Source of the DNA: Planctomycetaceae bacterium
GTDB lineage: Bacteria; Planctomycetota; Planctomycetia; Pirellulales; Pirellulaceae
Reading direction: 5' to 3'
DNA length: 34,608 bases
Assembly: GCA_002726245.1 (NCBI GenBank)
Contig: PBSM01000223.1
Span: 1-34,608, forward strand
Translations under genes and position numbers: made by a program
Notes under the pieces: model-generated
Told to the model about the DNA's origin: nothing
The model's input: the letters and a program-made list of their open reading frames with translations, nothing else
Database searches by the model: none
Shown here: in pieces, positions 17,095 through 23,907 of the stretch
Layout of the letters: the number at the start of each line of letters is the position of its first letter
Numbering within the stretch: the stretch's first letter is position 1

Positions 17095-18708
17095 ATGCCA
17101 ATCCACAGATTTTTTACATTGCTTTTGTGCGCGATGCTGTTGTTCGCCAGTGCGCGCTGTTCAGTAGCCCAAGAAAAAGCTGGCGACGAACCAACACCTG
17201 CGGCGGAGGCTGCCCCAAAAGCAGCCGCTGCGGAAACGAGTGAACCTGCCGAAGAGCCCGCAGCGGAATCGGAAGCATCCGCCACTGAAGCGGCTGAGGG
17301 CGACGAAGCGACGGCCGAAGTAGAGAGCAGTGAAGAGGAAGCTCCTGCTGAACCAGAGTACAACCTCATCGACCCGGGAGGTGCGGATTTCGCCGAGCGG
17401 TTGTCTCTGCGATTGCATGAAATCGAGGCCGCAGCCACCGAAGGCAAGTTAGCTGGCCACAATGCTTGGATGCTCGCCGCATCGGCGCTGGTTCTCTTCA
17501 TGACCGTCCCCGGACTCGCCATGTTCTACGGTGGCTTGGTTCGCAAGAAAAACGTGCTTGGCGTTTTGATGCAATGTTTGTTCTTGATGGGACTGATGAC
17601 AGTGCTGTGGGGAGTGCTTGGCTATTCGTTGGCGTTTGGCGGAGATGACCCCTACGTCGGGAACTTCGACTACATATTGATGAACAACGTGAAGATGGTG
17701 GATGGCGATGCACCGCAAGCTGCCGGTCGCAGCGTTCCGGACCTGACATTCATGGTTTTCCAAGGCATGTTCTTCATCATCACTCCGGCCTTGATTTGCG
17801 GAGCGTTTGCGGAGCGGATGAAGTTCTCAACAATGGTGGTGTTTTTGGCCGCTTGGGGACTGTTGATTTACTGCCCACTCTGCCATTGGGTTTGGGGAGG
17901 TGGGATTCTTGCCTACGGTGAGGACCATGCCTGGGGAGGCGGCGCGCTCGACTTCGCTGGTGGTACGGTGGTGCATATCAGTTCCGGCGTTTCGGCATTA
18001 ATTTGCGCGTTGCTCCTCGGCAAGCGATTGGGCTTCGGCGCAGATGACATGCGTCCTCACAACTTGACCTATACAGCGCTGGGCGCAGGCATGTTGTGGG
18101 TTGGTTGGTTCGGGTTCAACGCAGGTAGCCAGGTTGCTTCGGATGGTTTGGCAGCAAACGCGTTCGTTGTCACTCACTTCTCAGCGGCTGCCGGCGCTGT
18201 TGCCTGGGCGGCAATCGAATGGATTACCCGTGGCAAGCCGAGTGTGTTGGGTGCCGCTTCCGGTGCGGTTGCCGGGCTCGTCTGCATTACACCTGCGTCG
18301 GGCTACGTTCAACCCATGCCCGCATTGCTCATGGGAGCTGCGGCTGGAATCGTGTGTTATTTCGCTTGTTCGACGTTGAAGTCGAAGTTGGGTTACGACG
18401 ATTCGCTGGATGCGTTCGGTGTGCATGGGATCGGCGGTACTCTTGGCGCTGTCTTAACCGGCATTTTCGCCACAACGCAGGTGAGCTCAGGCGCTGCCAA
18501 CGGCGTCTTCTACGACGCACAAGACGGGATGAAATTGCTCACTGGCCAGATTGTCGCTGTGATTGTCACGGTCGTGTTCGCGGCCGTGGGAACGTTCATC
18601 ATCTTGAAGATCTTGGATGCGGTCATGGGACTACGTGTCTCGCAAGAAGAAGAGACGCAGGGTCTGGACCTCAGCCAGCACGGCGAAGAAGGCTATATCT
18701 TCCTGTAG
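17095..18708 (+). CDS. amtB: ammonium transporter with long acidic N-terminal segment
   Basis: Ammonium channel of the Amt/MEP/Rh family, 537 residues against about 400-430 for the core. GGGGAG lies 7 bases before the start. A signal peptide (LLLCAMLLFASARCSVAQ) is followed by roughly 60 residues made mostly of Ala, Glu, Pro and Ser (about 28-86). The eleven-helix channel starts at NAWMLAASALVLFMT. The twin pore histidines are His294 (GTVVHISSG) and His444 (FGVHGIGG), and the ammonium-recruiting segment GLAMFYGGLVRKKN is intact. The tail ends in GEEGYIFL, in the region that contacts PII proteins. glnK follows 82 bases later and glnD after that. Confidence 0.95.
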   Translation: MPIHRFFTLLLCAMLLFASARCSVAQEKAGDEPTPAAEAAPKAAAAETSEPAEEPAAESEASATEAAEGDEATAEVESSEEEAPAEPEYNLIDPGGADFAERLSLRLHEIEAAATEGKLAGHNAWMLAASALVLFMTVPGLAMFYGGLVRKKNVLGVLMQCLFLMGLMTVLWGVLGYSLAFGGDDPYVGNFDYILMNNVKMVDGDAPQAAGRSVPDLTFMVFQGMFFIITPALICGAFAERMKFSTMVVFLAAWGLLIYCPLCHWVWGGGILAYGEDHAWGGGALDFAGGTVVHISSGVSALICALLLGKRLGFGADDMRPHNLTYTALGAGMLWVGWFGFNAGSQVASDGLAANAFVVTHFSAAAGAVAWAAIEWITRGKPSVLGAASGAVAGLVCITPASGYVQPMPALLMGAAAGIVCYFACSTLKSKLGYDDSLDAFGVHGIGGTLGAVLTGIFATTQVSSGAANGVFYDAQDGMKLLTGQIVAVIVTVVFAAVGTFIILKILDAVMGLRVSQEEETQGLDLSQHGEEGYIFL

Positions 18709-18739
18709 ACTAGTCGCTATACAATTACCGTTACCTTGA

Positions 18740-19129
<390 letters not shown>

Positions 19130-19159
19130 AGTTGACTTAGCAGCACGGCTGATATCATC

Positions 19160-19202
19160 AAAGGCGGGAAGCGGGAAGCCATGTCTTTCCCTTTCCGCCT
19201 TT
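19160..19202 (+). terminator. stem-loop after glnK
   Basis: AAAGGCGG-rich left arm (19160-19178) pairs imperfectly with CTTTCC...CCGCCTTT (19185-19202) around a short loop, followed by CGTTTTGT. The T-rich tail and position 30 bases after the glnK stop suit an intrinsic terminator separating glnK from glnD. Confidence 0.6.
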
Positions 19203-19250
19203 CGTTTTGTACGATGCCCTGCAGTCCGATACGATCTGCGTTTGGTCCGT

Positions 19251-19318
19251 TTAACCGCAAGCCGGAGCCGTGCGTTTCTTGCTCGCTGTCGAAGCGCACG
19301 CCTCCGGCTTGCTGTTAA
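19251..19318. repeat. 24-bp inverted repeat just upstream of glnD
   Basis: Left arm 19251-19274 (begins TTAACCGCAAGCCGGAG) and right arm 19295-19318 are reverse complements with two mismatches, around a 20-base loop. The core GCAAGCCGGAG / CTCCGGCTTGC is GC-rich and the ends are TTAAC/GTTAA. It lies 36 bases before the glnD start, so in RNA it would form a strong leader hairpin. It has the look of a dispersed palindrome rather than a gene-specific operator. Confidence 0.75.
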
Positions 19319-19354
19319 AGGAACTGTTTCAGACCAGTGCCGCGACACACGTCC

Positions 19355-21991
19355 ATGACATCCAACATCCGCTTGCGTCCGTCCGTGCTCGCCGCTCGCG
19401 AGAAGCTTGCCGAAGGACGCGAGAAGCTACGGGAACAGCACGATCGAGGCTCGCCGGGCATTCAGGTCTGTGCGAAGTTAACGGACTTGCTCGATACTGT
19501 TCTGTTGGAGCTATACCACGATGCTCTCGAGGATACTGCTGGCGACATCGAGTCGTTGATCGCGCTGGCCCCTTATGGTGGCTATGGTCGCCGCGACGTC
19601 GCGCCTTTCTCCGATGTCGATTTGATGCTCTTGCACAAACCCGGTTCGGAAGCTCATATCGCGCCGTTTGTCCGAAGGCTGACGCAAGACATCGTCGATT
19701 CGGGTTTGGACTTAGGCTTCAGCCTGCGAACGTCATCACATGCCTGTTCGCTCTCCCTGACCGACGCGACCGTCTTCACCTCCTTGGTCGAGTGCCGCTA
19801 CCTGGCCGGAAGCGTGCAGTTGTTCTCGCGGTTCATGCGCAAGTTTCGCAGACTTGCGATACGGCGAGTGCAAGGCTTGATTGCCCGCATGGAAGACTCC
19901 CGAGGTGAAGAAAAGCGGCAGCATGGCGACACGATCTACCTGCTCAAGCCAAATGTGAAGCGATCGCGAGGCGGGTTGCGCGACTTGCAGGTCGTGCGTT
20001 GGGTTGGCTTCGCGCGTTACGGCGAAGCAGAACCGGAGAGCCTCGTGCGGGCTGGCGCGCTAGATGGCGAAGACCGAACAAAGTTGCGTAAAGCTCGCGA
20101 GTTTCTGTTGCGATTGCGCAACGAGCTGCACTTTCATGCCGGCAAGTCACAAGATCTTTTGGATCGTCACGAGCAGGTTCGCATCGCGGAGCTATACGAA
20201 TACAAGGGCGACGAAACCAAGCTGCCAGTCGAACGTTTCATGAGTGACTATATCGAACACACCAGCAACGTGCGGTACTCCGTGGCGCACTTCGTCGAGT
20301 CCGCCAAGACGCGGCGCGGGATCGCCCCCCTGTTGGCCAACCTGTTTAGCCATCAGATGGAAGGCGACTTCCGCATCGGCCCTGGATATATCCGAGCAAC
20401 AAGGGCCGGGCTCGAGAAGGTGAAGTCCAATGTGACCGAAGTGCTCCGCTTGATGGACCTCGCGAACCACTCGGGCGTTCGTATCGAGCACACGACTTGG
20501 CAAGCGATACGTGATTCGATGATGGCGGCACCGTCCATCGAAGTGCCACGCGAAGCAATCGATCGGTTCTTGTCACTGCTGAATCAATCGGGACGTCTCG
20601 GCTCACAGTTGCGTCGTTTGCACGAGCTTCGCGTGTTAGAAAAGATCATCCCTCCGCTGGCACACGCGCGGCACTTGATGCAGTTCAATGAATATCACAG
20701 GTACACCGTCGATGAGCACACGATCCGGGCGATCGGCGCCGCGACGGGCTTCTTCACGCGCGACGACACGCTGGGCAGAGCGTATCGCAAGATCAAGAAG
20801 AAGTGGCTATTGCACTTGGCCTTGCTGCTGCATGACCTGGGAAAGGGCTTTGCGGAGGATCACAGCGAAGTCGGTCGTCGTTTGTCGGCGGAGACAGCCG
20901 AGCATCTAGGCCTAGGCGAACGCGATACCGGCATTCTGAAATTCTTGGTTCATAGGCATCTCGTTATGTCGCACCTCGCACAGTGGCGTGACACGAATGA
21001 CGACAACGTTGTGATTCAGTTCGCGGTGGAGGTCGGTTCCGCCGAAACGCTCCAGATGCTTTACGTTTTGACCTGTGCCGATTTGGCGGCAGTCGGGCCC
21101 GACGTGTTGAACAATTGGAAGCTCGGCTTGATCACACAGTTGTACCGGCGGGCGCGGGCTCGTCTTGCCGGCGACGCGAACCTCGAGGCGGAAGACCATT
21201 TCCTCCGCGAACGGCGAGCAGAAATCGCGCGGCTTGCCGATACAACCGAGGCCACCAACAAGGCCTGGTGGGATAAGCAAATCAGCGCGCTACCTCGCGG
21301 CTTCCTGGTCGGACCGGAACCCCAGGAAGTCGTCCAGCAACTTGGCGAACTCCAAAAACTACCTCGCGATGCGGCAGTTGCCTGGGGACGTTTCTTACCA
21401 GACCGAAAGGCGGTGGAGTACACAATCGCTGGGTACGAAGGAACCACATCCGGTATCTTTCACAAGCTGACCGGGGCTCTCACGAGCAACGGCTTGGCAA
21501 TCCTCTCTGCCGAGATCCACACGCTGGCCGAAGACCTGGTGCTCGATCGTTTCTACGTCAGCGATCTTCGCCACTCGGGCGAACCGCCAGCCGAAAGGAT
21601 CGATGAGGTGCGCGAGACGCTCGTCCAGGCGCTAACCATCCAAGCGGCGAGCCCGGCGTTCCGAAAGACCTGGTCAAGTGAATTAGACGAAGCACCCGAC
21701 GAGGGGCGGCTGCCAACCGAAGTGCGCATCGACAACTCAACGTCGGAGCAATTCACGATTATCGATGTCTTCACGCACGACCAAACCGGTTTGCTCTATA
21801 CGATTTCGCGCACGATCTTTGAACTCGGCTTGTCAGTGCATGGTGCTAAGATCGGCACACACCTCGATCAAGTTGTCGATGTGTTCTACGTCAAAGACGA
21901 TCGCGGGAAGATTAAAGATGAAGGGCGTCTGGCGGAGATCCGCCAGCGATTATTGGACGCGATTAGCGAGTCGGAGAATGTTCCGGCTTAA
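19355..21991 (+). CDS. glnD: bifunctional PII uridylyltransferase / uridylyl-removing enzyme
   Basis: Nitrogen sensor that uridylylates PII when glutamine is low and removes UMP when it is high, 878 residues, full length. Domains in order: nucleotidyltransferase with GGYGRRDVAPFSDVDL at 75-90 (catalytic Asp87 and Asp89), a helical linker, an HD hydrolase domain with LLLHDLGKG (His493-Asp494) and VHRHLVMSHLA, and two C-terminal ACT domains (about 690 onward and about 800 onward) that bind glutamine. Both activities look intact. The start is uncertain: ATG 19355 or an in-frame GTG at 19337. Neither has a good ribosome binding site, and the upstream palindrome may interfere. With glnK and amtB it completes a PII control circuit in one place. 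Confidence 0.95.
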   Translation: MTSNIRLRPSVLAAREKLAEGREKLREQHDRGSPGIQVCAKLTDLLDTVLLELYHDALEDTAGDIESLIALAPYGGYGRRDVAPFSDVDLMLLHKPGSEAHIAPFVRRLTQDIVDSGLDLGFSLRTSSHACSLSLTDATVFTSLVECRYLAGSVQLFSRFMRKFRRLAIRRVQGLIARMEDSRGEEKRQHGDTIYLLKPNVKRSRGGLRDLQVVRWVGFARYGEAEPESLVRAGALDGEDRTKLRKAREFLLRLRNELHFHAGKSQDLLDRHEQVRIAELYEYKGDETKLPVERFMSDYIEHTSNVRYSVAHFVESAKTRRGIAPLLANLFSHQMEGDFRIGPGYIRATRAGLEKVKSNVTEVLRLMDLANHSGVRIEHTTWQAIRDSMMAAPSIEVPREAIDRFLSLLNQSGRLGSQLRRLHELRVLEKIIPPLAHARHLMQFNEYHRYTVDEHTIRAIGAATGFFTRDDTLGRAYRKIKKKWLLHLALLLHDLGKGFAEDHSEVGRRLSAETAEHLGLGERDTGILKFLVHRHLVMSHLAQWRDTNDDNVVIQFAVEVGSAETLQMLYVLTCADLAAVGPDVLNNWKLGLITQLYRRARARLAGDANLEAEDHFLRERRAEIARLADTTEATNKAWWDKQISALPRGFLVGPEPQEVVQQLGELQKLPRDAAVAWGRFLPDRKAVEYTIAGYEGTTSGIFHKLTGALTSNGLAILSAEIHTLAEDLVLDRFYVSDLRHSGEPPAERIDEVRETLVQALTIQAASPAFRKTWSSELDEAPDEGRLPTEVRIDNSTSEQFTIIDVFTHDQTGLLYTISRTIFELGLSVHGAKIGTHLDQVVDVFYVKDDRGKIKDEGRLAEIRQRLLDAISESENVPA

Positions 21992-22033
21992 TCGGATAGC
22001 GCCATTTTGCTGAGGGACTGACGATGCAAGTTG

Positions 22034-22102
22034 GTTGGAGCCCCACCTTTAGGCGGTTTCGTCGAACATCCCGGCCAAGCCGCCTAAAGGTGGGACTCCA
22101 AC
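22034..22102. repeat. palindromic repeat, family A copy 2
   Basis: Arms 22034-22056 and 22080-22102 are reverse complements with one mismatch over 23 bases and match the repeat at 14958 except at a few positions (GTTGGAGCCCCACC against GTTGGAGTCCCGCC). The change C-to-A in one arm is matched by a compensating change in the other, so pairing is kept. It lies between two converging genes. Confidence 0.85.
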
Positions 22103-22121
22103 ACAAACTGGCGCTGTCCAA

Positions 22122-22913
22122 TCAATATCGACCGCGTTTGCGTTCCTTGCCTGGCAGAACTTCCAGGCATGTGGTCCACCACCCGCTGATGACTGCCTCG
22201 ACGAACTCATCAGGCAAGTGTTCTTCTCCCATCTCACGGGCCAGTCGCTCGTGATCATATTCCACCGAAACAAACTCCGTCTTGAATCCCGACGCTGGCG
22301 AATGTTCAAGCAATGCGTACCACACGTTCGTTTGGCCATCGTTCTCCGGCCGGCCAAGCACACCAACATTGACAAAGTGCTGATCGTCGCGAAGCCTTCG
22401 ATGCCACTTGATTCCGGTGTGTGTTGCCGCAATGACATCGACGCGTTCTTTCTCGACGAGCGAATCGAGGAATTGTGTCGCGGTTGTTGATTCCCAAAGG
22501 AACTCGTTGACCTTCCGAGGACTACCATGGCATAGCAGCACACTCAAAGGTCCCAACTCGATGCGCCGCTGCTTGGGCAACTCACGAAGGAATCGCCGAT
22601 TGTCGCTCGAAGTATTGGCGAGCGTGTAGTCATAACTGATCTGCGCGAAGTGATTGTCTCTCGGATCGGTGTAACCGCACTGGCAATCCTCTAGCTCATT
22701 GCCAATCGAATCGTCGTAGTTCCCCTGTAGACACAGCACGTTGTGCTCATGCAAGAGTGGAAAGACGCGATTAGGGTGCGGCCCAAAAGCTCCCATGTCT
22801 CCGAGACAATAGATCGCATCCACGCCGCGCCCCTTCGCATCGTGAATGGCAACTTCAAGGGCGAGGTAGTTGTTATAGATTCCGCCAAAGCATGCGATGC
22901 GGTTGGTCGTCAT
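22122..22913 (-). CDS. divergent calcineurin-like metallophosphoesterase
   Basis: A 263-residue protein with the YfcE/MJ0936-like phosphodiesterase layout: LGDMGAFGPHPNRV (with Asp39), QGNYDDS (64-69), LLCHGSP, ATHTGIKWH, and the strand VNVGVLGRPEND. The first metal motif, normally D-x-H-G-N, reads GIYNN (Gly11, Tyr13), and the third, normally GNHD, reads GNYD (Tyr66). At least three usual metal or phosphate ligands are therefore replaced, although the other motifs are kept. It may bind one metal, use other ligands, or be a sensor rather than an enzyme. The start at 22913 has no ribosome binding site and lies inside a tandem 7-bp repeat. It follows the ABC ATPase gene on the same strand with 58 bases between. 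Confidence 0.8.
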   Translation of the reverse strand: MTTNRIACFGGIYNNYLALEVAIHDAKGRGVDAIYCLGDMGAFGPHPNRVFPLLHEHNVLCLQGNYDDSIGNELEDCQCGYTDPRDNHFAQISYDYTLANTSSDNRRFLRELPKQRRIELGPLSVLLCHGSPRKVNEFLWESTTATQFLDSLVEKERVDVIAATHTGIKWHRRLRDDQHFVNVGVLGRPENDGQTNVWYALLEHSPASGFKTEFVSVEYDHERLAREMGEEHLPDEFVEAVISGWWTTCLEVLPGKERKRGRY

Positions 22914-22938
22914 TGGTCATTGGTCATTAGTCATTGGT
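22911..22938. repeat. four tandem copies of a 7-bp unit overlapping a start codon
   Basis: CATTGGT, CATTGGT, CATTAGT, CATTGGT run in phase, with a partial fifth unit at 22939. On the minus strand each unit gives an ATGA, an ATG overlapped by a TGA one base out of frame. The ATG in the last unit (22913) is the only one that opens a long frame. Confidence 0.85.
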
Positions 22939-22971
22939 CATTCGGCGAGCGACCACTGACGAATAACAGCC

Positions 22972-23898
22972 TTACGAAACAAGTCCTTTGGTCACTAGCA
23001 TGAAGACGTCTTCCAGCGTCGGTTCTTTCTCGCCGAAGCTGCGAACACCGACGCCTTCGCCGACGAGCTGATTGAGAAGCGCGGATACGCCTTCGTCATC
23101 GGTTTCAAGCTCGACGGTCGCGCTGTGGTCTTCGACCTGCACGTCGCGTGTGTGAGGAGAACTGCGAAGGATCGTTAAGCCGCGATCCATATTCTCGACG
23201 AACTTAACAACAACCATGCGATTCCCACGGATGCGACGATAGACATCCTGAATCGGGCCATTCATCAACAACTGCCCGCGTTCAATGATCCCGATCGACG
23301 TGCAACAGTCGGCAAGCTCGGTGAGGATGTGGCTGGAGATCAAGATCGTTTTGCCCATCCGCCGCAGCTCTTTCAGCAGAGCCTTGACTTCCACACGCGC
23401 TCGCGGATCGAGACCACTAGCAGGCTCGTCAAGGATCAATACCGGCGGATCATGCACTAATGTCTTGGCAAGACACAACCGCTGCTTCATACCACGAGAC
23501 AACGCGTTGACGAAGTCGTCACGTTTGTGCCCCAAGTCCAGCAGTTCCAAAACATCATTGATGACTTGCTTGCGTTTCGTTCGCCCAATGCGATACGCCA
23601 CCGCGAAAAAGTCGAGGAACTCCCAGACTTTCATACCATCATAAACGCCGAAGTTATCCGGCATGTAGCCAATGCTGTACCGCACGTTCATCGGCTCGCG
23701 AGTCACGCTGTAGCCGTTAACGATCCCTTCGCCACGGCTCGCCTTCAGCAGCGTTGCAAGAAAACGAATGCTCGTGCTCTTACCCGCTCCATTGGGCCCA
23801 ATGAACCCGAACATTTCGCCGGCTTCGATCTTCAGATTCAGACGCTCAACGGCGGTAAAGTCGCCGTAGTCTTTGCCAAAGTCAATCAGTTCGATCAT
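22972..23898 (-). CDS. ABC transporter ATP-binding protein
   Basis: ATPase subunit of an ABC-2 type system, 308 residues. Walker A is GPNGAGKST (34-42), the signature is LSRGMKQR, Walker B is VLILDEP followed by ASGLDPRAR, and the switch histidine is in SSHILTEL. The C-terminal 80 residues form the extra domain seen in NatA/GldA-like ATPases (ending PTLEDVFMLVTKG). It starts 9 bases after the 937-residue lipoprotein gene stops, so the two are almost certainly co-transcribed. No ordinary permease is encoded next to it. The lipoprotein's internal helix pair may substitute, or the permease may be elsewhere. Confidence 0.92.
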   Translation of the reverse strand: MIELIDFGKDYGDFTAVERLNLKIEAGEMFGFIGPNGAGKSTSIRFLATLLKASRGEGIVNGYSVTREPMNVRYSIGYMPDNFGVYDGMKVWEFLDFFAVAYRIGRTKRKQVINDVLELLDLGHKRDDFVNALSRGMKQRLCLAKTLVHDPPVLILDEPASGLDPRARVEVKALLKELRRMGKTILISSHILTELADCCTSIGIIERGQLLMNGPIQDVYRRIRGNRMVVVKFVENMDRGLTILRSSPHTRDVQVEDHSATVELETDDEGVSALLNQLVGEGVGVRSFGEKEPTLEDVFMLVTKGLVS

Positions 23899-23907
23899 TC
23901 GTGTCGC

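Noticed and set aside
22911..22938. CRISPR-like array
   Set aside because: Units of 7 bp without spacers are a simple tandem repeat. No array with 24-40 bp repeats and spacers exists in the window.
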